Shown: one piece after another, positions 1 to 7,397 of the stretch
Numbering within the stretch: the first letter of the stretch is position 1
Layout: every line of letters starts with the position of its first letter
Program-made: the position numbers and the translations under genes
Assembly (NCBI GenBank): GCA_022785155.1
Contig: JALFRH010000008.1
Span: 1 to 11,128, forward strand
Direction: 5' to 3'
From: Spirochaetales bacterium
GTDB taxonomy: Bacteria; Spirochaetota; Spirochaetia; Sphaerochaetales; Sphaerochaetaceae
DNA length: 11,128 bases
Notes under the pieces: model-generated
Database searches by the model: none
Told to the model about the DNA's origin: nothing
What the model saw: the letters and a program-made list of their open reading frames with translations, nothing else

Positions 1-60
1 GATGCAGATAAATATGAGAGTTTACTTAAGGAAAAGTGTGGAGGATCTTTTCCCTGTTGA
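1..60 (+). CDS. Possible C-terminal tail of an upstream gene (partial)
   Basis: Reading from base 1, frame 1 is open for 19 codons and stops at TGA 58-60. The residues (DADKYESLLKEKC...) are mixed charged and hydrophobic, like the helical end of a soluble protein. Frame 2 is also open to about the same place, so the choice of frame is not secure. The stop lies 21 bases before the next gene, which would fit an operon. No family can be named from so short a piece. Confidence 0.3.
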   Translation, partial: DADKYESLLKEKCGGSFPC

Positions 61-81
61 TTTGTGTTGAAAGGTTGATAT

Positions 82-2265
82 ATGGCAAGAGGATCCCATA
101 GTTTTAAGAAAAGTACAGTGAGGAAATGGATGATTTCCTACCTTGTTGCGACTTTGATACCTCTCTTTCTGGTGTGTATCGGCGCCTTTGTGGTGCTATC
201 CATGAGCTCCTCTTTCATTACATATTCCAACAACATTACAGCTTCCTTTGTACAAAGCTCCTTTCATGATGTGCTCTCAAGAATAAATGAGATCAAGGCT
301 GAGATCGTCGTAGATACTGATTTCGATAAAGTCAGGGATATGAACGACATAAGTGAAGTATCCAGCCTTGATCTATTCTACTCCAGTTCCGATATCCGTC
401 GTCTGGAGCAGAGCAGTTCCAAAGTAAAGGAGCTTTTCCTCTATAGCCCCGCCAAAGACTGGTACATCTCCAACCAAAGTTGGGGAGGGACGAATGAAAT
501 GGCAAAATCTCTATCTCTTTCTTCCGACAATGCAGAGTCTGAGAGCATACTTCGGGAAGAGATATGGGATGTGAGACTCTATGATTTGTCGGAAGACAAA
601 ATACTCATCCTTATGCCACTTTCATATATCAGGTCCCTTAACTCGAATTACGTATCGGTGGGAATAGTGGTGTCAAAGAATGACCTCTTTCCTTCCGTCA
701 TCGATGAGTTCCATGATGTTGTAATCTACAACGAAAAAACGGGTTCCTTGGTATATAGCCTATCGGGAAAGATAGATGAATCCATTCTTTCATCCTTGGA
801 TTTCGGCACCACGAAAAATGTGGGGAACTATATTATTTCAGTATCCGAGGAGTCCATTATGGACCTCAAAAGCATAGTGGTCATAAATAAGATCATCTAT
901 TTCCATGATTACTATGTGCTTATCGGGGTCATTGTATTGATTCTGCTGGTGGCCATAGCTTTCGGCCTCTTCCTGACCTTGAGAATTGTCCAAAGGGATT
1001 GGCTCCACTTTCAGGCGGCTGCAGAAGCCTCTGGGGTGGATTTGGAGAAACTGCCATCAGGACAGGGGGAATACGCCCCCTTCGTTTCCAGCGTATCTGA
1101 TCTCAAGGCGCAGAAAGAAGAGCTTAGCCATATGGTGTCCAAGCAGAGGAAATCCCTTCAGGAAAGTGCCTTCAGAAAGCTTCTCAACGGAGATGCCACT
1201 GTAACCAAAGAGACTCTTTCCGCCCTTGGGGTGGAGATACTCTCAGAGTGTTTTTTTGTGGCTATGTGCCAGTCCAAGGAAAAGGACGCATCTGAGTATC
1301 TGAAGGAAATATTGGATGATTCCTCTGTATTTCCTTTCCAGTCTGAGTATGGAGAAGTTTTTATCATCAACGTACAGGAAACCAAGGATGAAGGCTTCTA
1401 TGATTCCCTTATGGAAAGAGTGGAGAAAGACGAAGTCCTTTCATCCCTTTCCGTTTCCCTTATCCATAGAGGCCTGGAGTCCATCAGAGACTGCTATCTT
1501 GAAGCCATCAGCGTCAATGAGTATCAGAAGGACCATGACATCTCCTACCTTTCCTACGCAAAGCTTTTGTCCACAACAAGGCAGAATACATACCAGTTTA
1601 CTTTGGAAGAGAATATGCTGCTGCAGAAGACCATAAAGGAAGGGGATGGAGAGAACGCCAAGGCCTTGGTGAATAAGATCATTGACCGCAACAGAGGTAA
1701 CGGAGTATCTCCCAAGATGCTCCGCTTCCTCCTCTTTAATATAAGTGGAACCATAATCCGTACCATAAACAGCTTGGATACCTGTTACAGTGAAGTCATA
1801 CCTGAAATAAGCTTCCCTCCTATTCTACAGTCACAGAACTTCCAGAAGTCCCTCCTGGGAGTGGAGGAGGTCATAGACTCCACCTGTTATAGCATCAAGG
1901 CCATAAAGGACTCTTCTGTAGATCAGTCCTCCGAGACTTATCAGGTATATAAGAAGGTGTTGGATTATATCCATGATAACTATGGAGACTCCATGATGAA
2001 TGTATCTTCCATTGCAGATAACTTCGGTATATCCATAGCCTATCTGTCAAGAATCTTTAAGAAATATCACAGAATAAACATATCGGAATACGTCACAAGC
2101 TACAGACTGGATAGGGCCAAGACCCTTCTGTCTGAAGGCATGATGGTAGGTGAAGTGGTGGATGCGTGTGGCTTTGGAAGCCTTAGGACCTTCCTAAGGG
2201 TCTTCAAGAATGTGGAAGGCATAACTCCAGGGCAATACAAGTCGTCTATTGGGAAGGAGAATTGA
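82..2265 (+). CDS. Membrane-anchored AraC-family transcriptional regulator with extracytoplasmic sensor
   Basis: This 727-residue protein looks like a one-component sensor-regulator. A basic N-terminus is followed by a membrane segment at about residues 17-40, an extracytoplasmic region at about 41-276, a second membrane segment at about 277-301, a cytoplasmic linker with a coiled-coil-like stretch near 336-365, and a C-terminal double helix-turn-helix at about 620-720. The first HTH reads SSIADNFGISIAYLSRIFKK. The second carries CGFGSLRTFLRVFKNVEGITP, matching the AraC consensus (GF...F...FK...G.TP). This layout is that of the YesN/Cache-type AraC regulators known to control nearby polysaccharide genes. 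The start ATG has AAAGG (70-74) seven bases upstream. The gene is probably cotranscribed with the next one, since its stop touches the next ATG. The ligand is unknown. The large extracytoplasmic part suggests an external sugar or a binding-protein partner, which is inference. Confidence 0.9.
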   Translation: MARGSHSFKKSTVRKWMISYLVATLIPLFLVCIGAFVVLSMSSSFITYSNNITASFVQSSFHDVLSRINEIKAEIVVDTDFDKVRDMNDISEVSSLDLFYSSSDIRRLEQSSSKVKELFLYSPAKDWYISNQSWGGTNEMAKSLSLSSDNAESESILREEIWDVRLYDLSEDKILILMPLSYIRSLNSNYVSVGIVVSKNDLFPSVIDEFHDVVIYNEKTGSLVYSLSGKIDESILSSLDFGTTKNVGNYIISVSEESIMDLKSIVVINKIIYFHDYYVLIGVIVLILLVAIAFGLFLTLRIVQRDWLHFQAAAEASGVDLEKLPSGQGEYAPFVSSVSDLKAQKEELSHMVSKQRKSLQESAFRKLLNGDATVTKETLSALGVEILSECFFVAMCQSKEKDASEYLKEILDDSSVFPFQSEYGEVFIINVQETKDEGFYDSLMERVEKDEVLSSLSVSLIHRGLESIRDCYLEAISVNEYQKDHDISYLSYAKLLSTTRQNTYQFTLEENMLLQKTIKEGDGENAKALVNKIIDRNRGNGVSPKMLRFLLFNISGTIIRTINSLDTCYSEVIPEISFPPILQSQNFQKSLLGVEEVIDSTCYSIKAIKDSSVDQSSETYQVYKKVLDYIHDNYGDSMMNVSSIADNFGISIAYLSRIFKKYHRINISEYVTSYRLDRAKTLLSEGMMVGEVVDACGFGSLRTFLRVFKNVEGITPGQYKSSIGKEN

Positions 2266-3267
2266 ATGTTCAAAAGTGCAGTAATCGGGTGTGGAGCAGT
2301 TTCCAAAAACCATGGAAAGGCTCTTAAGGGCAATGAATATACTACCTTGGAGTATTGTGTAGATATAGATTATGAAAAAGCGGTGGCTTTCTCAGAAACC
2401 TACGGAGGCGTTCCTCTTAGGGATTATCGCGATCTCTATGATAAAGACATCGATGTAGTACATGTAATTACACCCCACAATACCCATCCTCAGATTGTCA
2501 TGGATCTATTGGATCATGGCTTCAATGTTTTCTGTGAAAAACCTTTGGCAATCACCCCCAATGAAGCCAAGGCCATGATAAAAAAGAGCGAAGAGACAGG
2601 AAAATTGTTGGGGGTTTGTTTCCAGAATCGTCTCAACAAAGCCACTGTAGAGGCAAAAGAGATACTGGAAAGTGGAAAGTATGGAAAGATACTAAGCGGC
2701 ATGGCCCTGGTTACATGGTATCGTAACGGAAAATACTACAGCGAATCCCCATGGAGGGGTAAATACAGCGGAGAGGGCGGAGGCTGTATCATCAACCAGG
2801 CCATCCATACTCTGGATCTTGTAGATTATCTTACTGGTGGTGTTGAATCCCTCTCTGGCTTTGACGGCAAGCTTAGGGATACCGACGCATATGAAGTTGA
2901 AGACAGTGCAATGGCATTGATGAAACTGAAAAGCGGCGGAGAGATAGTGGCCTTCTGTTCCAACTGCTACCTTGGCTCCAAGGTATGTGACGTGGAACTT
3001 AGGCTTGAAAAGGCCGTAATGACAGTGCGCCAATCAGGATTGACCATAATAGAGGAGGATGGAAACACAATATTCCATCCTGCAGAGGTACTTACAGGAG
3101 AGAAGTCTGAATGGGGCGTAAGCCATGGTGTACTTATAAACGAGTTCTATAAATCCCTTAAGGATGGAGTCCCCTTTATTGCGGACTGCCATACGGGGCT
3201 TGCTGCTGTATCCATTGTAAATGCAATACAGCACAGCAAGGGAAGAAGTATAAAGATTGAAAGATGA
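2266..3267 (+). CDS. Gfo/Idh/MocA-family NAD(P)-dependent oxidoreductase
   Basis: A cytoplasmic 333-residue sugar or polyol dehydrogenase-type enzyme. The N-terminal Rossmann fold shows the dinucleotide-binding turn GCGAVS (residues 8-13), then VITPHNTHP (68-75) and the family's EKP triad (E91-K92-P93). The C-terminal alpha/beta domain carries GGGCIINQAIHTLDL (171-185). Here the usual D-x-G-x-H substrate motif is N-Q-A-I-H, with H181 kept; the NQ..H form is known in several Gfo/Idh subfamilies. The length is normal. The ATG directly follows the regulator's TGA, and its ribosome binding site (GGGAAGGAG, 2251-2259) lies inside the regulator gene, so the two are probably translated from one mRNA. 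Family members oxidise, reduce or epimerise sugars, inositols and sugar acids. The substrate cannot be read from the sequence, though the neighbours point to a breakdown product of a plant or host glycan. Confidence 0.93.
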   Translation: MFKSAVIGCGAVSKNHGKALKGNEYTTLEYCVDIDYEKAVAFSETYGGVPLRDYRDLYDKDIDVVHVITPHNTHPQIVMDLLDHGFNVFCEKPLAITPNEAKAMIKKSEETGKLLGVCFQNRLNKATVEAKEILESGKYGKILSGMALVTWYRNGKYYSESPWRGKYSGEGGGCIINQAIHTLDLVDYLTGGVESLSGFDGKLRDTDAYEVEDSAMALMKLKSGGEIVAFCSNCYLGSKVCDVELRLEKAVMTVRQSGLTIIEEDGNTIFHPAEVLTGEKSEWGVSHGVLINEFYKSLKDGVPFIADCHTGLAAVSIVNAIQHSKGRSIKIER

Positions 3268-3279
3268 GAAGGAGAGGAT

Positions 3280-4314
3280 ATGGTACAGATTTCAGTTAAG
3301 GAAGCAAAGGAAAAAATCACAAAGATCTTCATGAACGTAGGTGTAAATGAAGATGAGGCTGCAATCATTGCAGATATGTTGGTGCAGGCTGATCAGAGAG
3401 GAGTTAACTCCCATGGAATTCTCAGCACTGCCAGATATGTAAGGCTCATCAGGGAAGGAAAGATGATCCCCAACATGAACGTAAATGTGGTCAAGGACAA
3501 TGGTGTCGTGGCTGTATGGGATGGAAACCACTCCAGTGGACAGATCTTGGGATATAGAGCCATGGAAGCCGCCATTGAAAAGGCCAGGAAAAATGGAATA
3601 GGAGTGGTGTGTGTAAAGGGAGCAAACCATTTTGGAGCCCTTGCATACTATTCACAGATGGCTCAGAAGGCAGGAATGATCGGAACTGTCCTTGGAACAG
3701 GAGACTCCACAATGGCTCCTTGGGGAGGCTGCGAAAAGGTTATCGGAAACAACCCTGTATGTGTGGCTGCTCCTGCAAGAAACGAAGTCTCTCCTGTTTT
3801 GGATATGGCCATGACGGTAGTTGCCAACGGAAAAGTGTCGAATATGAAGCGTCAGGGTGTAAAAGTCCTTCCTGAAGGCTGGTGCCTAGATAGGGAAGGT
3901 ATGCCTACAACGAATATGGATGACTATTATACTGTCTCTCCGATGGCTGGATACAAAGGCTGGGGTATGGCTGTCATGGTGGATATCATAGCTGGAACCC
4001 TATTTGGCGGTGGAACCGGTGACAGAGCCAAAGACTATTCCGAAGGACCTGCACTTATGATGATCGCCATGGATATCAAGGCCTTCAATGATGAAGAGAA
4101 GTACTACAATGATGTAGATGCAAGAATCAAAGAACTCAAAGCATCCAAGCTTGCAAAGAATTCAAAGGGTATTCTGATGCCTGGTGAAATCGAGGACGGA
4201 AAGTTCAAGGCTTCTGAAGAGAGCGGAGTAGTAATGGTTCTTCCTGAGAACCTGAAGATGGTCAACGACCTGGCCGACGAAATGGGAATGGAGAGGATCT
4301 CCGTCATAGAGTGA
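3280..4314 (+). CDS. Ldh2-type (malate/L-lactate dehydrogenase family) oxidoreductase
   Basis: 344 residues, the usual size for the Ldh2/YlbC/YiaK family of NAD(P)-dependent 2-oxoacid reductases, which does not use a Rossmann fold. The family landmarks are in order: DQRGVNSHGI (38-47) with the SHG catalytic-region motif, GANHFGALAYYSQMA (114-128), GNNPVCVAAPA (156-166), VLDMAMTVVANGKV (173-186) and YKGWGMAVMVDIIAG (225-239). The third-from-last motif usually reads DMATS; here it is DMAMT, a mild departure. Relatives reduce pyruvate-like acids, 2,3-diketo-L-gulonate or ureidoglycolate, so the product is probably a hydroxy-acid, but the substrate is unassigned. The start is supported by AAGGAG (3269-3274) five bases before ATG, and only 12 bases separate it from the Gfo/Idh stop. 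The pairing of these two dehydrogenases suggests consecutive steps in one sugar-acid pathway (inference). Confidence 0.92.
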   Translation: MVQISVKEAKEKITKIFMNVGVNEDEAAIIADMLVQADQRGVNSHGILSTARYVRLIREGKMIPNMNVNVVKDNGVVAVWDGNHSSGQILGYRAMEAAIEKARKNGIGVVCVKGANHFGALAYYSQMAQKAGMIGTVLGTGDSTMAPWGGCEKVIGNNPVCVAAPARNEVSPVLDMAMTVVANGKVSNMKRQGVKVLPEGWCLDREGMPTTNMDDYYTVSPMAGYKGWGMAVMVDIIAGTLFGGGTGDRAKDYSEGPALMMIAMDIKAFNDEEKYYNDVDARIKELKASKLAKNSKGILMPGEIEDGKFKASEESGVVMVLPENLKMVNDLADEMGMERISVIE

Positions 4315-4325
4315 TGGGCTTCATT

Positions 4326-4371
4326 AAGGGAGTGTGTTTTCCACCCTCCCTTTATCCTTACTTATTTTTTT
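4326..4371 (+). terminator. Imperfect hairpin between the dehydrogenase and GH43 genes (weak terminator or attenuator)
   Basis: AAGGGAG (4326-4332) pairs with CTCCCTT (4346-4352). Inside, after one T/C mismatch, GTG (4334-4336) pairs with CAC (4342-4344) around a TTTTC loop. The 3' side continues with a T-rich stretch ending in a run of seven T (4365-4371). The stem is short, and the long T-run lies 12 bases after it, so full termination is doubtful. Partial read-through into the glycosidase gene seems more likely. Confidence 0.45.
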
Positions 4372-4380
4372 GTCTATGAA

Positions 4381-4388
4381 AAAGGAGG
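4381..4388 (+). promoter_or_regulatory. Ribosome binding site that fixes the GH43 start
   Basis: AAAGGAGG lies five bases before ATG 4394. In-frame starts further upstream (GTG 4334, buried in the hairpin, and ATG 4376, preceded only by T-rich sequence) have no such site. They would add a hydrophobic stretch that looks like translated noncoding DNA. Confidence 0.85.
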
Positions 4389-4393
4389 ATGGA

Positions 4394-6211
4394 ATGAGGA
4401 TCAATGTCAGTGCTCCAGTGGATAAGGAGATACTTTTCAAGACAGCTGAAGAAGGAAATATAAAGAGACTGAAGGAGATTATTGAGTATACAGGAACCAA
4501 TCTGGACCAGAGGGATGATGAAGGAAACGATACTCTTCACTATGCCGCCCTTTCCGATGACAGGGAGACGCTGGAATACCTTGTGGAGCGTTGCTCCTTC
4601 TCTCCTTTGAGAGGAAACAGGAGAGGCATTACTCCCTACGATGTGGCATATAAGGGGAAAAAGAACATTTCCCTTGAATACTTTGGAGAAGTGACAGGCT
4701 TTAAGTATGAAGAAGGATACCATAATCCTGTGGAAAGGGGATTCTTCCCTGATCCTTCCCTGATTAGGGTTGGTGATGACTACTATATGGTGAATTCATC
4801 CTTCCATTTCTTTCCATGTATCCCAATATCACACTCGGTGGATCTGGTGCATTGGAAAGTAATCGGTTATGCAATAACAAACCCTGAGTGGGCTGAATTG
4901 GATGACAAGGACGGAGGAAGAGGGTATTGGGCTCCGGATATTTCGTACTCCGACGGCCGTTTCTACATAACGGCGACTCTCAGATGTAATGACGACAGTG
5001 AGGAAAAGAGAGTACAGATGGTCACTTCATCCACTTCCCCGGAGGGACCATACTGCAGACCCAGCTGGATTCACGACGATGGAATAGATCCATCCCTTTT
5101 CCACGATGATGATGGAAAAAAATACATGCTTCTTAACCGCGGGGCAAGGATTTTCCAGCTTAGCAGCGACTGCAGCGAGAAGATAGGTAAAGCCTCCCTC
5201 CTTTGGCTTGGAGTCTGCAGAAAGAATCCTGAGGGCCCCCGTGTAATGAAGAAAGACGGCTACTACTATCTATTCCTTGCAGAAGGTGGAACAGGTATGG
5301 GCCATAGGGTGACTGTAGCCAGGTCTAAGACTCTTTACGGCCCTTATGAACCTTGCCCTCATAATCCAATAGTACGGCAGAATGATGAGAGCCAGTTATT
5401 GCAGTGCTGCGGCCATGGAATGGTTGTGGATACTCCTGATGGTGATTGGTATATCGCATATCTTACACTTCGCCGTTCAAAGGACGGCTATGGTTTTACT
5501 GGTCGTGAGACCTGTATAGACCCTCTTGTTTGGGATAAGGATGGTTGGCCTTTGGTCAATGGAGGAAAGGGTCCTGGAGTCTTTTCCCGAATACCAAAGA
5601 AGACCAAAAGTACAAAGGAATACCCTGATGCCGAGTATTATCCAGCTTGGAAAAACAAGCTCTGGAATACTCCCCGTGCCCTTAGTTTGGATAAAATCAA
5701 GACCAAGGGTGATAGCCTCTTGTTGGAAGGTAGCGGTGTAGACCTTAACAGCAAGGCCTCTAGGAGCGTACTCTTGGAGAGACAGAGTGAGTTTGAGTTC
5801 TCCGCCCAGTGTGTCTTGGATACAGACACCATCAAAGAGGGTGAAAGTGCTGGAATAGCCTCCTATTACGATGAAAACAGCTACATCAAGTTCGGTGTTG
5901 CAGTTAAGGATGGAAAGAAAGGAATACTGTTATCTGAATATGTGGGGGATGGATACAAAGAAATATCCTTTACTGCCGTAGATGGTATTGCCGGAGACGT
6001 AGTTCTCAGAGAAGAGTGCTATGGAAAGAAAAGGGTATTCTCTACTTCCTCCTACTCATTTACTGTGGAGGACGCTGTGTATCTCTCAAGTGAGGGCCTT
6101 GTAAAGGGAAAGCGCTTTACAGGTGCTATGGTCGGTATATATGTAGAGGGAAATAGTACTGTGGAATTCAAGGATTGGAATACTACCTTCCATTCTGAAG
6201 ATACCTTCTAA
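4394..6211 (+). CDS. Glycoside hydrolase family 43 enzyme with N-terminal ankyrin-repeat domain
   Basis: 605 residues, probably a beta-xylosidase or alpha-L-arabinofuranosidase acting on oligosaccharides in the cytoplasm, since no signal peptide is present. Residues about 11-89 form an ankyrin-like module (LFKTAEEGNIKRLKEII, then DEGNDTLHYAALSDDRETLEYLVE, then RRGITPYDVAYKG). The five-bladed GH43 domain runs from about 110 to 400. Its three acidic residues are visible: D120 in FFPDPSLIRVGDDYYMV (general base), D232 in GIDPSLFHDDDG (pKa modulator) and E280 in NPEGPRVMKKDGYYYLFLAEGGT (general acid). A C-terminal beta-sandwich (about 415-600) resembles the concanavalin-like domain of XynB-type beta-xylosidases. 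An ankyrin module is not part of the usual GH43 architecture; it is in frame with no sign of a frameshift. It is the last gene before a strong terminator and presumably belongs with the dehydrogenases upstream. The exact sugar specificity cannot be told by eye. Confidence 0.92.
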   Translation: MRINVSAPVDKEILFKTAEEGNIKRLKEIIEYTGTNLDQRDDEGNDTLHYAALSDDRETLEYLVERCSFSPLRGNRRGITPYDVAYKGKKNISLEYFGEVTGFKYEEGYHNPVERGFFPDPSLIRVGDDYYMVNSSFHFFPCIPISHSVDLVHWKVIGYAITNPEWAELDDKDGGRGYWAPDISYSDGRFYITATLRCNDDSEEKRVQMVTSSTSPEGPYCRPSWIHDDGIDPSLFHDDDGKKYMLLNRGARIFQLSSDCSEKIGKASLLWLGVCRKNPEGPRVMKKDGYYYLFLAEGGTGMGHRVTVARSKTLYGPYEPCPHNPIVRQNDESQLLQCCGHGMVVDTPDGDWYIAYLTLRRSKDGYGFTGRETCIDPLVWDKDGWPLVNGGKGPGVFSRIPKKTKSTKEYPDAEYYPAWKNKLWNTPRALSLDKIKTKGDSLLLEGSGVDLNSKASRSVLLERQSEFEFSAQCVLDTDTIKEGESAGIASYYDENSYIKFGVAVKDGKKGILLSEYVGDGYKEISFTAVDGIAGDVVLREECYGKKRVFSTSSYSFTVEDAVYLSSEGLVKGKRFTGAMVGIYVEGNSTVEFKDWNTTFHSEDTF

Positions 6212-6230
6212 GGTTATTTCCTTTAGTAAG

Positions 6231-6261
6231 AAACACATAGGCTTCGGTCTATGTGTTTTTT
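6231..6261 (+). terminator. Rho-independent terminator with UUCG loop after GH43
   Basis: A 12-pair stem (AAACACATAGGC paired with GTCTATGTGTTT, including one G-T pair) is closed by C(TTCG)G, a very stable tetraloop. It runs straight into T-rich sequence. It ends the cluster that starts with the AraC regulator. Confidence 0.93.
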
Positions 6262-6326
6262 ATAGACAAAGAAGCCATATTCTATTTATTTTCTTTTCCT
6301 CTCTTATAAGGTAACATGACTGTGTT

Positions 6327-6626
6327 ATGAAGAGAGTGAAGATAAAAGTTGTCCATAAAGCCTATTTTCAATCACTATCTGAAAAGTATGAGAAGGAAAA
6401 GGGCGATTGTATGGTAAATGACGGGGATGAGTGGATCAGCCAGGAGGCTTCGATGCCCCAAGGCTTCTGCCAAAGTGCATGGCAGAATATTCAATCCTAT
6501 GTATTTGCCCTTTCTTCTGGAGGCGGCGGTTTCTTCGGAGATTGGATGAAGAATCCCAAATCTGCAGTAATAAGCTGCAATGATGGCATAAGGCCTGTAA
6601 GCTTTCTTCTTGAGACCATAGATTAG
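6327..6626 (+). CDS. Small TIGR04076-like protein of unknown function
   Basis: A 99-residue soluble protein that fits the TIGR04076 family as I recall it: a short beta-rich start (MKRVKIKVVHK), a cysteine after a variable stretch (C28), GDEW (33-36), PQGFCQSAWQNI (44-55) with C48, and the closing ISCNDGIRPVSFLLE (82-96) with C84. The DGxRPV.F ending and the three cysteines are the most telling parts and could bind a metal or act in redox, but the family function is not known to me. The start is not firmly fixed: the nearest Shine-Dalgarno-like bases (TAAGG, about 6307-6311) are 15 bases away. A TATAAG hexamer lies at 6305-6310 without a convincing -35 partner. The next gene follows after eight bases, so the two are likely cotranscribed. 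Confidence 0.8.
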   Translation: MKRVKIKVVHKAYFQSLSEKYEKEKGDCMVNDGDEWISQEASMPQGFCQSAWQNIQSYVFALSSGGGGFFGDWMKNPKSAVISCNDGIRPVSFLLETID

Positions 6627-6634
6627 GAGGGGAT

Positions 6635-7303
6635 ATGAAAAGAAAAGTACTCTTTCAGTTTTTGTTGGTTACACTTATTTGTGTACTTTTTACACTGCTG
6701 CTTAAGACAGTGGATATAGGCTATGTGGCGGCTACAGGTAGTACTGTAGGCTTCTCTTCCGTTAATATCCCTTTCAGTGAAAGATTTGGCTTCAATCCTG
6801 TCTTTTATAAGATATCCCAAGTGGGAGGATATGTATCCTTCTTGGTGATAGGGTTCTTCTTTGTAATGGGATTATATGAGCTGATCAAGAACAAGAGCTT
6901 GAAGAAGGTGGACGGCGATCTCTATGCTTTGGCCATTACCTATGTCTTCACTGTCATCCTTTATATTTTCTTCGACAAGCTTCTTGTAATAAATATGAGA
7001 CCCTTTATTATTCCAGGGGAGAGTGCTTTGGAGTCAGGTTTCCCCTCTTCCCATACACTTTTGGCTGTGGTGGTGTACGGTACTGCAATAGCCGAGTGTG
7101 GAAAGATAAGGAAAAGGGAAATAAGAGTGGCGCTTACAGTTCTTCTTGGTTTTTCAATGCTTTTGGTTGTATTTTCGAGACTGTTTTCCGGTGTCCATTG
7201 GGTGACGGATATCATAGGAGGAATCCTTTGGGGTGAAGCTCTTATGGAACTCTTTCAGGTCTTCTCCTTTCTTTTGAGGAAAAATAGGGGAAAACAAGCG
7301 TAA
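6635..7303 (+). CDS. PAP2-family membrane phosphatase
   Basis: 222 residues with about five or six membrane segments (near 5-24, 62-84, 96-114, 141-156, 166-184 and 190-212). The three-part acid phosphatase signature is complete: K115-x6-R122-P123 (KLLVINMRP), P137-S138-S139-H140, and S181-R182-x5-H188-x3-D192 (SRLFSGVHWVTD). Members dephosphorylate phosphatidic acid, undecaprenyl pyrophosphate or other lipid phosphates at the outer face of the inner membrane. Recycling of the undecaprenyl carrier or lipid turnover are the usual roles; which one applies here cannot be told. The start is set by AGGAGGGG (6625-6632), which overlaps the previous gene's stop codon and shows tight coupling with the TIGR04076-like gene. 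Confidence 0.93.
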   Translation: MKRKVLFQFLLVTLICVLFTLLLKTVDIGYVAATGSTVGFSSVNIPFSERFGFNPVFYKISQVGGYVSFLVIGFFFVMGLYELIKNKSLKKVDGDLYALAITYVFTVILYIFFDKLLVINMRPFIIPGESALESGFPSSHTLLAVVVYGTAIAECGKIRKREIRVALTVLLGFSMLLVVFSRLFSGVHWVTDIIGGILWGEALMELFQVFSFLLRKNRGKQA

Positions 7304-7322
7304 TATAGTGAATCCAATAAGC

Positions 7323-7362
7323 CATGCTCCGGGATGATATCCTGGGGCGTGTTTCTTTTATT
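7323..7362 (+). terminator. Terminator-like hairpin after the PAP2 gene
   Basis: A stem of 13 pairs (7323-7335 with 7339-7351, several of them G-T) closes on a three-base loop. It is followed by TTTCTTTTATT. An outer 7-base dyad, CCAATAA (7314-7320) and TTATTGG (7358-7364), flanks it. The T-run is interrupted, so efficiency is uncertain. An alternative is a structured leader for the next gene. Confidence 0.6.
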
Positions 7363-7397
7363 GGAGAAAACAAGGGGGAGGATGTAGAATCAGAGTA

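Noticed and set aside
82..102. The regulator begins MARGSHS with a GGATCC site, reminiscent of a vector-encoded tag
   Set aside because: There is no His run and no vector sequence, the coding continues naturally into a membrane segment, and a six-base site is expected by chance in 11 kb.
4334..4393. Upstream GTG start giving the GH43 protein a hydrophobic N-terminus that could pass for a signal peptide
   Set aside because: The stretch MFSTLPLSLLIFLS comes from the hairpin and T-run, lacks a positive N-region and ribosome binding site, and a strong AAAGGAGG sits right before ATG 4394.
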